The position numbers and the translations under genes were made by a program. This document shows, in pieces, positions 44,106-53,466 of a stretch of 64,000 nt of DNA. Source of the DNA: Paenibacillus marchantiophytorum (GTDB lineage Bacteria; Bacillota; Bacilli; Paenibacillales; NBRC-103111); contig NZ_BMHE01000028.1 in assembly GCF_014640555.1 (NCBI RefSeq), positions 1 to 64,000 of the forward strand. Reading direction: 5' to 3'. Under the pieces are notes generated by a model. That model was not told the origin of the DNA. It ran no database searches and saw only the letters and a list, made by a program, of their open reading frames with translations. Each line of letters begins with the position of its first letter. The first letter of the stretch is position 1.

Positions 44106-44163
44106 GTAGACGGATCGTAGACAACAAAATTTTTCTAGGTGGATTTTAGGAAATACCGTAGAC
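44106..44163. other. Possible integrase arm-type sites (left)
   Basis: GTAGAC occurs at 44106, 44117 and 44158, between the attachment site and the integrase fragment. A similar pair, at 48147 and 48157, lies near the right end of the same segment. Spaced direct hexamers near both ends are how tyrosine-integrase arm sites look. Confidence 0.35.
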
Positions 44164-44209
44164 GAGTTGTCAACAGTTTGTCTATCATAATGTCGCTGAT
44201 AGTGTTGAA

Positions 44210-44851
44210 TTGCCAAAAAAGAATAAATATAACGCACAAGTGTATACAAAGGAACAGGTGAGTATTCTACTCAGTAAGGTACAACATACTAAGTTAGAGT
44301 TACCTGTATACCTTGCAGTCTTTCTCGGCTTGAGAAGAGAAGAGATTACGGGGTTACGCTGGGGATGCGTTGATTTAGTTGAACGCGTTGTTCGAATCGA
44401 GCAAGTGCGAACTGCCGCTGGTAACAATAACAATATTGAAAAAGTACCCAAGACACCTAAAAGTAGAAGGTCGTTACATATTGTTGACGAGGTCTATAGT
44501 ACCTTAATTGCACATAAAGAAAAACAGAATGAGTACAAAGAATTATTAGGTGATTTGTATCATGATACAGATTATGTGTTCGTTCGTGATGATGGGAAGC
44601 CCTATAGAGTTAACTCGGTTTCAGAGGATTTTACCGATTTTCTTAAAAAGCACAGCTTACTAAAGATTAGGCTTCATGATCTGCGCCATACATTCGCAAG
44701 TGTGCTGTACGAGGCGGGAATCGATTTAAAGGCTATATCTGAGATGATGGGTCACTCAGATATTGGAACTACTTCTAAAATTTACACGCACTTCTTCGAT
44801 GATACGCATAAAGAAAAGTTGAGTGTTATGAGTAAGATTTTAGCAAATTAA
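44210..44851 (+). pseudogene. Tyrosine recombinase/integrase, C-terminal catalytic part only
   Basis: A 213-residue remnant holding the whole catalytic domain of a phage-type integrase: the first Arg in LGLRREEITGLRWG, HDLRHTFASVLYEAG with His and Arg, GHSDIGTTSKIYTHF with the last His and the nucleophile Tyr. The N-terminal SAM-like and arm-binding domains (usually ~150 residues) are missing, and only a TTG without a good RBS is available as start. It lies ~150 bases from the end of ssrA, where an integrase of an ssrA-targeting element belongs. Probably inactive alone. Confidence 0.82.
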
Positions 44852-44852
44852 T

Positions 44853-44905
44853 TTAAAAAAGGCGGAAGTGAATATCCAGAATGGATACGCTTCGCCTTTT
44901 TTTTC
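44853..44905. terminator. Bidirectional terminator between integrase remnant and SLH protein gene
   Basis: AAAAAAGGCG and CGCCTTTTTTTT form the base, with an inner TATCCA-GAA-TGGATA helix. It can serve both convergent genes. Confidence 0.7.
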
Positions 44906-45021
44906 TACAACTAACTAATTAACATTTAATACTTTTTTTCAGCCTCAGTAAGATACTTTTGTGGTTCTCAACAAAAGCGACTAACTAGTAGAACTAGACT
45001 CAATCTTTTAGGATAGAAAAT

Positions 45022-47937
45022 TTAATTTAAGGAATCCAACAGCGTCTTAATATCAGGGTTAAGGTTCAAAGCGTTGAGGATGACTTGTAAAGCCTCCGCA
45101 CGGGAAGAATCCGCTTTAGGGTCAAACTCTTTTGTGCCTTTACCATTTACTACCCCTGCTTGCGCCAATTTATTGATAGCGTCAGCGGCGAAGGAATTAC
45201 TTACGTCACCGAAGTTACCTTTGGACGAGTCCTTCGTTACGGCGTTGAGGTTGATTACTCGGGACAAGATGATTGCCATCTCTTCACGGGAAATCGTTTT
45301 GTCGGGTTTGAAAGAACCGTCTTCATAGCCGCCAATTACCCCTGCTTTGGCAAGAGCTTCGATAGCTTGCTTAGCCCAATGGTTACCTACGTCTGCTAGG
45401 TTGGCAGTGGTAGTACCAGTCGAGATCGCGAATACGCGAGTGATGATCGATGCAAACTCAGCGCGAGTGATTGGCGCATCTGGTTTAGCTGTACCATCGG
45501 CGTAACCTTGGATGATGTTGAGCTTGATGAAAGTGTCTACCGTCTTTTCAGCCCAGTGACCTTTTACATCAGTAGGTTTTGGTGCAGGAGTGGTAGCCGC
45601 CTTACGTTCCTCGACTTGTTTCTTGATGACATCAACTACAGACTTGTCGGCTTTAACGACAGTGCTGTTAAAGATGTCCTTAGGGGCTTCTGGCTTAATC
45701 TCTGGCTTAGTTTCAGGCTTAGTCTCAGGTTTTGTTTCTGGCTTAGTCTCTGGCTTAGTTTCAGAAGTTGTTGTTCCGCCACCTGAGGAACCCCCTGAGG
45801 AACCACCGCCGTTGTTGTTTGGTACAGGAACTACCGTCACGTTGATAACTACGGATTTGCCTTCCAAGGTTGCCGTGATTGTCGCCGTACCAACCGCTAC
45901 CCCGAGGGCTTTGCCGTTGACGTAATCAACGATGTTAGCGTTGGAGCTTACAAGGTGGGCGATAACCGAAGCGTCAAGTGTGCGGTCATCACTCATGTGA
46001 GCTACGATACCTAAGGGAGCTTGTTTGCCGACTTCAACAGTGATGTTTTGGTTAGTAGCCGTCAAGGAATTTACTGTCGGTGTGTAAGGAGCAACAGTTA
46101 CCGCTACCGTAGCTGAACGATTTTCATAAGTCGCTGTTACAACAGTCGTACCGTAAGCTTTTGCGGATATGTGTCCGTTAACTACTGTTGCAATCGTAGG
46201 GTTAGCACTTACCCACTCGATAGCTGCTACATCGACATTTTTCGAAGAAGTATCAGAGTAACGTGCGACAGCCGTGATATCAACATACCCACCAATATCA
46301 TTGAGTGTAGTTTCTCTTGACAGTTCAAGACCCGTGAATTTGGGTTGCTGTTGCGGATTACCTACGATTGTTAAGTTGAATGTCGCCGTGAAACCTCCGT
46401 AGGTCACGTGGAATGAAGCAACCCCTGCTGATACCCCTGTTACTACGCCGTTATTGATCGTTGCAATGGTAGGTGTGACTGCAACCCACGTAGCCAAAGA
46501 TGAATCGAGTGGCGTCTGGCTGTTATCCGAGAACAAGTTACGAACTGTCGCTGTTGTAGTAGCACCAACAGGAACTGGAGCTTCACCAACATTGATTACG
46601 ATATTCGTTTGAGTAGGTTGAGGGTTACCAACGGTGATCGGAATCGTTACCGATTTACCACCGTAAGATGCAGTCGCAGTAGTTACCCCTTCTTTTGCAC
46701 CGTAAAGAATGACATCGGAGTAGCTTGGTATGAATGCTATGGCTGTGTCAGCAAACGCCCAAGTAACCCCACTCGAGGGAGAAGGTACAATGTTCTCAGT
46801 AGTACTATCACTGTAACGCACTGTGATCGTAGGAAGCATAATTTCATCATCAGGTTGGATAACCACAGTACTAGGAGTCGCTGTTAGGCTTACTACAGTA
46901 CGTTGTGGGACGGGATTTACCGTTACTGGAATCTGGACTGATTTGCCACCGTAAGTGTAAGTCAAAGTTGCTGTACCCGCTGTCCCAATGTAAACTGCTC
47001 CACTATTGTTAGCGGATACTACCGAAGGATTGGAAGATGACCATACACCTTGAGTTGTCACATCCTTTGTTGTGCTGTCGCTCATTACTGCGGTAACTGG
47101 AAAAAGGAATGGTGCAGCTCCTACAGTTGCAGTAATAGAAGGTGAAGATGGAGCCAAGCGATCCAAAGTTGGTTGTTGAGCGTTTTGACCTTGGTAATCG
47201 GCTTGACTGAAGAAGGTACTTGCATTTTCACCACCGATAAGGATGTGGGCATTTGTACCCGTAGCGGTAGACGTTAAACGGAAATGGGTTTCGTCTACAT
47301 ATCCGGCAATAAGCTCAATATCTGTAGAAGTAAACACATTGTTGAGGTGACCTACAAACGCACTCATGGAGGGGAAGGAATTGTTTAGATCAAATGTTGC
47401 TCTGGTTGCGCCGTCACTGATTGAGACGGTTTTACTATGATTTACTACGGTACCTGTTGCGGTTGAAGTTTGGAAGATCGTGTTGACTGAGTCTCCAAGG
47501 ATTGTTAAATAAGCGGAAGAACCTTTAAACAAGGTAGAGACGCCGAAACCCGCTCCAACTACCTCATATACTTCAACATATTGTCCGAAATTTGCTGTGA
47601 TAAGTTGAGCATTGATTGCAGCAACTAATTTTGTCATGGTAGTGTAGTCTTCGTCTAATGTAAATGAACCAAAACGCCCACCATCATCAAACAAAGTAAT
47701 TGTGACTGGTGAAGAAGCAAAATGTAAAGAAATGTTTTTACTCAGCAATGTAGCAGGCTGTGGATCTGTCTGTGAGAAATTTAGACTTGAAATAGAGTTA
47801 CTAGTTGCTACCGCAGGTTGAGCTGTTGATACTGCTGCAGATGCGGGTGGCGCGGCTACTGCTCCAAATGCCGAGAATACCAAGGATGATGCGATGATGC
47901 CCGAAATTAACTTTTTAGACGCTTTGCTACCTAACAT
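45022..47937 (-). CDS. SLH-anchored surface protein with bacterial Ig-like domains (segment 1)
   Basis: A 971-residue exported protein. The signal peptide ends near PASAA (~34). Residues ~40-255 form a unique N-terminal region. At ~257-715 follow about five Ig-like (Big_2) repeats with patterns such as VVSANNSGAVYIGTAGTATLTYTYGGKSV and TIATVVNGHISAKAYGTTVVTATY. A linker at ~720-755 has tandem KPET units, and three SLH modules at ~785-960 (VKGHWAEKTV, ITRAEFASII, ISREEMAIIL, SSRAEALQVI) bind pyruvylated wall polymers. RBS GGGAGGT precedes the ATG. It is the only cargo of the first ssrA-bounded segment and the only SLH gene here on the minus strand. Confidence 0.9.
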   Translation of the reverse strand: MLGSKASKKLISGIIASSLVFSAFGAVAAPPASAAVSTAQPAVATSNSISSLNFSQTDPQPATLLSKNISLHFASSPVTITLFDDGGRFGSFTLDEDYTTMTKLVAAINAQLITANFGQYVEVYEVVGAGFGVSTLFKGSSAYLTILGDSVNTIFQTSTATGTVVNHSKTVSISDGATRATFDLNNSFPSMSAFVGHLNNVFTSTDIELIAGYVDETHFRLTSTATGTNAHILIGGENASTFFSQADYQGQNAQQPTLDRLAPSSPSITATVGAAPFLFPVTAVMSDSTTKDVTTQGVWSSSNPSVVSANNSGAVYIGTAGTATLTYTYGGKSVQIPVTVNPVPQRTVVSLTATPSTVVIQPDDEIMLPTITVRYSDSTTENIVPSPSSGVTWAFADTAIAFIPSYSDVILYGAKEGVTTATASYGGKSVTIPITVGNPQPTQTNIVINVGEAPVPVGATTTATVRNLFSDNSQTPLDSSLATWVAVTPTIATINNGVVTGVSAGVASFHVTYGGFTATFNLTIVGNPQQQPKFTGLELSRETTLNDIGGYVDITAVARYSDTSSKNVDVAAIEWVSANPTIATVVNGHISAKAYGTTVVTATYENRSATVAVTVAPYTPTVNSLTATNQNITVEVGKQAPLGIVAHMSDDRTLDASVIAHLVSSNANIVDYVNGKALGVAVGTATITATLEGKSVVINVTVVPVPNNNGGGSSGGSSGGGTTTSETKPETKPETKPETKPETKPEIKPEAPKDIFNSTVVKADKSVVDVIKKQVEERKAATTPAPKPTDVKGHWAEKTVDTFIKLNIIQGYADGTAKPDAPITRAEFASIITRVFAISTGTTTANLADVGNHWAKQAIEALAKAGVIGGYEDGSFKPDKTISREEMAIILSRVINLNAVTKDSSKGNFGDVSNSFAADAINKLAQAGVVNGKGTKEFDPKADSSRAEALQVILNALNLNPDIKTLLDSLN

Positions 47938-47967
47938 TAAGCGACCTACCTCCCGATGGTAAAAATT

Positions 47968-48001
47968 ATATTACACACTTTACAAAAGCGGTGTGTAATA
48001 T
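47968..48001. promoter_or_regulatory. Inverted repeat upstream of the segment-1 SLH gene
   Basis: ATATTACACAC (47968-47978) and GTGTGTAATAT (47991-48001) form a perfect 11-bp inverted repeat ~30 bases before the start codon. On the minus strand a TATAAT (47970-47965) overlaps its proximal arm, so it could be an operator or a leader hairpin. Confidence 0.5.
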
Positions 48002-48146
48002 TAACTTTAACATAAGGATTGCTTATATGTCATAAAAACTCGAAATGTGTCGTCAACTAGTTGAAGTTTGGATCGCGAAATAGTTGATACTAAAATAAAT
48101 AATCTATAACAGATGGAGGACTTTGCTCTGATTCCTGTCCATGTTC

Positions 48147-48162
48147 GTAGACAAGCGTAGAC
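48147..48162. other. Possible integrase arm-type sites (right)
   Basis: GTAGAC repeats at 48147-48152 and 48157-48162, ~130 bases inside the right attachment copy, mirror those at 44106 and 44117 near the left end. Confidence 0.3.
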
Positions 48163-48292
48163 CAAAGCTATAAAATCTAGTAATACATAATAAGAACAGG
48201 TGATATGAAATAATAAATTGAACTTGGACAAAGCCTTACACAGCGGGGCTTTACGGGACTTAGTAACAAATAGCGTGAAATGGGGTACGATT

Positions 48293-48314
48293 GTTCGACT
48301 CCCCTCACCTCCAT
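48293..48314 (+). other. Attachment site copy 2
   Basis: Exact 22-bp copy of the ssrA end at 44034-44055, in the same orientation, without any other tmRNA sequence. It closes the 4.26-kb first segment and borders the serine recombinase fragment of the second. Confidence 0.88.
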
Positions 48315-48694
48315 TAATCAAAACCACAACGGGGACCTTAAAGATAACTTCTACATTCTTTTCGTAGACGATTACCTTTTCCGCATAGCTGGCGATGAAC
48401 TTCTTGATTTCGGGAAGCTCGCGGTTTGCTAGGTGGGCCCCGAACTGAGATAGCAGTTGTTGCAGAGATTCTTCTGTGATGGCTGCTTTTTCTTTTACTG
48501 ACTCAGCCTCCATGAGCTTCTGGGAAAGGTCGAGTTTCTGCTGTTCCAGTAAGCTGAGCTTCTCTAAAAATGTAGGGTTGGATGCTCCGGCAGCAACAGC
48601 GTTCACGATGTTTTCGATCTGCCACTCGATGACTTCGAGACTTTTTCTAATACGTATTTTTTCTCCCCTCAAGCTATCACCTTTTGACTGGTAG

Positions 48695-48838
48695 GCTCTT
48701 AGCTGCAGGCTTGAAGCTTTTCTGTCCGTGTATCCTCTGCATGAGGAGATGAATCAGACTTTGCTGGGCCTGTGCCGCGAGAGTCGTGGGAACAAGGAGC
48801 AATTCGCCAGGCATTATGAGAAGCACGAAGCTGCCTAA
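48695..48838 (+). other. Short open remnant, unrecognised
   Basis: A 47-codon open stretch without a convincing start ends at TAA 48836-48838 (segment EEMNQTLLGLCRESRGNKEQF). It is followed by a strong terminator at 48931, so it may be the tail of a lost gene. I recognise no family. Confidence 0.25.
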
Positions 48839-48930
48839 CGCCGGGAAATGGGGCTGCAACCACCGTAGGAGATCAGAAGCCTGGTGGCATCCTATTTGAG
48901 AGAAGCGGCTAACAGGCACAAGGACTTATT

Positions 48931-48963
48931 GCGGAGAGCAATTATCTCCGCTTTTTTTGTTTT
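48931..48963 (+). terminator. Terminator upstream of the segment-2 SLH gene
   Basis: GCGGAGA-GCAATTA-TCTCCGC followed by T7. Confidence 0.88.
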
Positions 48964-49061
48964 TTTCGACAGCGAACGCGGTTTTGTGAGAATTTAGAGA
49001 GAATCAATTAGTATACTTGCAGATAAAACAACATTTTATTCGAAAGGGATGTGATAGCAAC

Positions 49062-52000
49062 ATGATAAGACGTATGACAGCTATGATGTTAACGCTCATG
49101 CTGATTCTTGGTCTGCTCCCCACTTGGGCGGGAGCGGCGGAACTAGGGGGATGGAACCGTAAAAGCCCTTATCCGACAGCTCAGGGGGTAAACAGCGTAG
49201 TCTATGGGGGAAATAAGTTCGTTGCAGTGGGCTACAATGGCGTCGTGCTGACCTCTGTAGATGGGGTTTCGTGGGACAATAAGTCTTCCGGCACGACCAA
49301 CAACTTAAGCGCCATTACCTATGGCAACGGTCTGTATGTTGCCGTGGGGTATACGAGCACGGATTACAAGAGCTTCATCATGACATCTGTTGATGGATCA
49401 ACATGGACGCCACAGGTGTCGAATAAGGATGCTCTCTTACTCGACGTCACCTACGCCAATGGGGTGTTCGTCGCTGTAGGGGGTAAGAATGGATTAGGAG
49501 GATTTCAATCTGGAACGACGTTGATTATGACTTCAAGCGACGGTATCACCTGGGTGGCGACCCAAGGACAAGGAGTAGGGCGCGACAAGCAACTTAGTGG
49601 GATCACTTACGGAAATGGTACTTTCGTTGCGGTTGGCGGAGAATCCACGATCTTTACATCGTCGAACGGTACCAACTGGTCAATTACATACAGCCAGCCA
49701 AGCAGTCCGTTTGGTCCGCGTAGTCCCGATCTGATCGGCGCGACCTATGACGGCAACAAGTTCATCGTGGTCGGTCTCGACGGGAAAATGCTGATTTCTA
49801 CGAACGGTTCGTCGTGGACGGACGCATCTTCCGGCACAAAGGCTGACCTATACAGAATTGCCAGTCCAAATGAAAAATATTTCCTTTTTGGGCGAATCTA
49901 CGAGAATTTCGGTTATAGGAATATACAACTGACCTCGACAGACGGCAACAAATGGGAGGAAGTCAAACCAGCGCCGACACGTTTCATCAGTAAAATAATC
50001 TATGCCCAGAATACTTATGTAGCCGTAGGAGAACGTGGGACGATCCTGACCTCTTCAGACGGCAAAGAATGGGTCAGCCAGACGCGTGGCATTACGGAGA
50101 GCTTGCAAAGCATCATCTACAGTGGCGGTAAGTATATTGCCGTAGGAGGCTACTCAAGCGCGGTATACACGTCGGACGACGGGAATAGCTGGACTACCGT
50201 CGCGATTGCGAATGATAAGGGCAAATCGCTTAACAGAGTCAAGTATATTAACGGCCATTATGCGACTGTCAGTCAGTATGGAGAAGTATTGTTCTCCCCG
50301 GATGGCTTGACTTGGTCAGCACAAAATATCGGCAATTTTCCTGTATATGATATCACGTACAGCAAGGGGCAATATTTTACTGCGAACGCTTATGGTAAAG
50401 TGTACGTCTCAAGTGACGGTGTAAAGTGGACAAGTACCAATAGTAATAATATTAAAACGCTGTTCGGAATTACCTCCAATGACAGCCTGATTGTTGCGGT
50501 TGGGGAGAATGGTGCGATTCTATCTTCTTCAGATGATGGAAAGACATGGGTGAGTCAAAAATCCAATGTAACAGTCTGGATAAAGGATGTTACGTATAGT
50601 GGAGGAGTATTCGTCGCTGTCGGATTTACGGGTACTATTTTGACATCCACTGACGGAACGAACTGGACGATCCGCACATCAGGCGTGACCGCGAATTTGT
50701 CCAGTGTCAAATACATCAACGGGCAATTCGTGGCGGTAGGTGGGAATACGGTTCTGACCTCCCTTGACGGGAAGAATTGGACGCCTATCCAAGGCGCAGA
50801 AAGCGGGCTGAGCGATGTCGCGTTTGACGGGCACAAGTATGTGTTCGTTGGCTTAGAGGGGGCTATTTTCACGCTGCGTTATGTGCCACAGGCCGCGTTG
50901 AACACCGTTAGCATCAACCCGTCTACAACCGCTGTAGGACAGAAGGTAACACTTGAAACATCGGGTGATCTGCAGTCCATGACTAAGCCAGAGGCGGGGG
51001 ACGAGCGATTTATCGCTTCGAGCTGGTCGTCCACGGAGGCCGGAAAGTCGGGTGCTTTCTCCGTCACCGATGCGGTATACAGCTATTCGGACTATACTCC
51101 ACAGTCACCCGGTAATTATACGGTAACTGTTATGTTCACCAAGCAGAAGTGGGACGGCGGTGCGTGGGTAGATACGACCACAACGGATACGAAGACGGCT
51201 ATCGTCACGGTGAACGGGGATGCTACTCCTTCAGCGCCGACGGCACTTTCCGCGACTGCCGGGGACGGACAGGTAACGTTAAATTGGAATAGCGTATCGG
51301 GGGCAGCCAGCTATCTAATTATATGGAGTACAACATCAGGTGATTACTCAAACGATTCTAATAGCAAAAGGGTAAGCAGCGATACTACGACATATACTTT
51401 ACCAGGCTTAAAGAACGGTACTACCTATTACTTTAAAGTCAGGGCAAGTAACACAAACGGGAATAGCCCATTCTCAGCGGAAGTCAGCACCACGCCTAAA
51501 GCTGGAACGCAGAACCCATCCAGCAATGCGAATCTGAGCGGCTTGACATTATCGAGCGGAACAGTGAGCCCGTCGTTTGATGCCAATACGACAAACTATG
51601 CGGCGAGCGTGGCGAACAGCGTGAGCAGCGTGACGGTAACGGCGGCGGTATACGATCCGGCTGCGACGGTGACGGTGAACGGAACGGCAGCAACGATCGG
51701 CCAAGCGAGCGCTCCGATCAGCCTGAGCGTGGGCAGTAACACGATTACGGTAATCGTGAAGGCGCAAGATGGCAGTACGAAGCCGTATACGATTACGGTG
51801 AAGCGAGCGTCGGCTTCGTCAGACTCTACATCCGGTTCGCCTAGTACCCCGTCCAGCGGCGACCAAGGGGCGCAAACCGGCTTCCGGGTGATCGTGGACG
51901 GCAAGTCGCAAGATCACATAGCGACGGGCTCTACTACGAAGGAGAACGGACAGACCGTGCTGACGGCGACTGTGGACCCTGCCAAACTAGCGGCGCAGCT

Positions 52001-53147
52001 TGCAACAGCGGGGGACAAGCCGATTATCGTCATTTCTGCTTCGACCACGAGCGCGGACAAAGTAACGGTGGTACTGACCGGTGATGCGGTGAAAGCGATG
52101 GAAAACAAGCAGGTGGTACTGGAAATTCAAACGCCTAACGGGAACTACAAGTTGCCAGCGGCGCAGATCGTTATCGACCGCTTGGCATCGCAGTTTGGAG
52201 GGCAAGTGAAGCTTTCGGACATCGTCGTTCATGTGGACATTGCGAAAAGCGAAGCCGCGAAGGCGAAAGTTGCGGAAAGTACGGCGGAAAAAGGCAAGTT
52301 TACCGTCGTTGTGCCGCCGATTGATTTTACGGTGACCGCTTTGTACAACGGCAAGACGGTGGACGTAGACAAGTTCAGTTCGTATGTGAAGCGTGAAATC
52401 CCGCTGCCGGACGGCGTAGACCCGAGCAAGATCACGACTGCCATTGTGCTAGGCACAGACGGAACAACCCGTCATGTGCCGACCTATATCACCGCTCGAG
52501 ATGGGAAGTATTACGCGGTCGTGAGCAGCCTGACGAATAGTACGTATACGTTGATTTTGCACCGGATGGCGTTTATGGACGTGGAAGGGCATTGGGCAAA
52601 AGGCGCTGTGAATGATATGGCTTCGCGGATGGTGGTGGGCGGCGTCGATGCGATGCATTACAATCCGGATGCAGCGATCACCCGCGCCGAGTTCGCGGCG
52701 ATCATCGTTCGCGCACTGGGGCTCGCCGACAACGGGAAGACCTCAACGTTCGGAGACGTGAAGTCCGGTGACTGGTACGTTGGTGCGGTAGCGAAAGCCA
52801 AGGAGTACGGTATCATCGAAGGGTACGAGGACGGAACATTCGAGCCTACGAAGACGATCTCCCGGGAAGAAGCAATGGCGATGATTGCGCGGGTGATGAA
52901 GTGGACAGGACTTAACGCAAGCGCCAGCAGCTCTGAAGCGGAATCTGCACTCGCCTCGTTTACAGACGGCGCGGCGGTAGATGCGTGGGCAAAGCAAGCG
53001 GTCGCCGCGACCGTGAGGAGCGGATTGGTTCAAGGCAGAGATGCCGAGCTCAAGCCGATGAGCGACATTACGAGAGCGGAGACGGCTGCTATCGTACAGC
53101 GGATGCTAGAGAAGGCAAAGCTGATCGATAACAGAAATTCCAAGTAA
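49062..53147 (+). CDS. SLH-anchored surface protein with beta-propeller-like repeats (segment 2)
   Basis: A 1361-residue exported protein. The signal peptide ends near WAGAA (~26). Residues ~27-610 hold about thirteen repeats of the type FVAVGxxGxIxTSxDGxxW, as in YCF48/BNR-like beta-propellers. Then come a region with VTLETSGDLQSM (~620-720), a fibronectin type III domain (~723-815, SAPTALSATAGDGQVTLNW), a cadherin-like beta-sandwich (~825-915, LSGLTLSSGTVSPSFD), a domain of unknown type (~940-1165), and three SLH modules (~1168-1355, DVEGHWAKGAVNDMA, ITRAEFAAII). The ATG at 49062 follows AAAGGGA; a TTG upstream lacks a signal-peptide rationale. TATACT at 49012 may be its -10. Probably an adhesin or wall-bound binding protein. 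Confidence 0.9.
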   Translation: MIRRMTAMMLTLMLILGLLPTWAGAAELGGWNRKSPYPTAQGVNSVVYGGNKFVAVGYNGVVLTSVDGVSWDNKSSGTTNNLSAITYGNGLYVAVGYTSTDYKSFIMTSVDGSTWTPQVSNKDALLLDVTYANGVFVAVGGKNGLGGFQSGTTLIMTSSDGITWVATQGQGVGRDKQLSGITYGNGTFVAVGGESTIFTSSNGTNWSITYSQPSSPFGPRSPDLIGATYDGNKFIVVGLDGKMLISTNGSSWTDASSGTKADLYRIASPNEKYFLFGRIYENFGYRNIQLTSTDGNKWEEVKPAPTRFISKIIYAQNTYVAVGERGTILTSSDGKEWVSQTRGITESLQSIIYSGGKYIAVGGYSSAVYTSDDGNSWTTVAIANDKGKSLNRVKYINGHYATVSQYGEVLFSPDGLTWSAQNIGNFPVYDITYSKGQYFTANAYGKVYVSSDGVKWTSTNSNNIKTLFGITSNDSLIVAVGENGAILSSSDDGKTWVSQKSNVTVWIKDVTYSGGVFVAVGFTGTILTSTDGTNWTIRTSGVTANLSSVKYINGQFVAVGGNTVLTSLDGKNWTPIQGAESGLSDVAFDGHKYVFVGLEGAIFTLRYVPQAALNTVSINPSTTAVGQKVTLETSGDLQSMTKPEAGDERFIASSWSSTEAGKSGAFSVTDAVYSYSDYTPQSPGNYTVTVMFTKQKWDGGAWVDTTTTDTKTAIVTVNGDATPSAPTALSATAGDGQVTLNWNSVSGAASYLIIWSTTSGDYSNDSNSKRVSSDTTTYTLPGLKNGTTYYFKVRASNTNGNSPFSAEVSTTPKAGTQNPSSNANLSGLTLSSGTVSPSFDANTTNYAASVANSVSSVTVTAAVYDPAATVTVNGTAATIGQASAPISLSVGSNTITVIVKAQDGSTKPYTITVKRASASSDSTSGSPSTPSSGDQGAQTGFRVIVDGKSQDHIATGSTTKENGQTVLTATVDPAKLAAQLATAGDKPIIVISASTTSADKVTVVLTGDAVKAMENKQVVLEIQTPNGNYKLPAAQIVIDRLASQFGGQVKLSDIVVHVDIAKSEAAKAKVAESTAEKGKFTVVVPPIDFTVTALYNGKTVDVDKFSSYVKREIPLPDGVDPSKITTAIVLGTDGTTRHVPTYITARDGKYYAVVSSLTNSTYTLILHRMAFMDVEGHWAKGAVNDMASRMVVGGVDAMHYNPDAAITRAEFAAIIVRALGLADNGKTSTFGDVKSGDWYVGAVAKAKEYGIIEGYEDGTFEPTKTISREEAMAMIARVMKWTGLNASASSSEAESALASFTDGAAVDAWAKQAVAATVRSGLVQGRDAELKPMSDITRAETAAIVQRMLEKAKLIDNRNSK

Positions 53148-53163
53148 CCAACAGTCCTTAGAG

Positions 53164-53208
53164 GGGCCGTCCATAGGCAGACATGAAGCCGAAGGACGGC
53201 CCTTGCTT
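53164..53208 (+). terminator. Terminator after the segment-2 SLH gene
   Basis: GGGCCGTCC (53164-53172) pairs with GGACGGCCC (53194-53202); the tail is TTGCTTT. Confidence 0.65.
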
Positions 53209-53265
53209 TAGTTGTCAGGAAGGTTGCTGAACTACTACTTCGATTAAGGAAGGAGGATATGTTTT

Positions 53266-53466
53266 ATGGCTAAAGTGATGGTCGTTAACGATACGGCATT
53301 TATTAGGACAATGATCAAAGACATTATCCTCGGCATGGGGCAGCAGGCGATGGTTCTTGATGCCATTCCTGCTGGAGCGAGGGACTTCATCGTAAAGCCG
53401 ATCCTTAAGTACAGAGTTGTCGAGGCGGTTAACAAAGCGTTGCATGGGACAGGAGAGCGTGATTAA
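53266..53466 (+). pseudogene. CheY-like response regulator with central in-frame deletion
   Basis: A 66-residue frame. It begins like CheY (MAKVMVVNDTAFIRTMIKDIIL), then jumps to what is normally residue ~90 onward (MGQQAMVLDAIPAGARDFIVKP) and ends normally. About 55 residues, including the strand with the phosphoacceptor Asp and the switch Thr/Ser, are gone. The first acidic pocket residues read ND instead of DD. RBS AAGGAGG and start are intact. It cannot be a functional receiver. It sits between the SLH gene and another broken receiver gene. Confidence 0.8.

Larger units (their letters stand above)
48007..48672 (-). pseudogene. Large serine recombinase, C-terminal fragment, reading through an attachment core
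   Basis: A 221-codon frame. Its first ~115 residues match the C-terminal coiled-coil and tail of large serine recombinases (KSLEVIEWQIENIVNAVAAG, ELPEIKKFIASYAEKVIVYEKNVEVIFKVPVV); catalytic, recombinase and zinc-ribbon domains are missing. At 48314-48293 it runs across the ssrA-derived 22-bp core, encoding GGEGSRT, and the ~95 residues after this come from neighbouring DNA and look meaningless. So a recombinase gene whose end bordered an attachment site was fused to foreign sequence when its element recombined, then lost its 5' part. Confidence 0.75.

Noticed and set aside
48677..48919. 80-codon minus-strand frame upstream of the recombinase fragment
   Set aside because: Not similar to a recombinase or any other family, and in another frame from the fragment; treated as chance.
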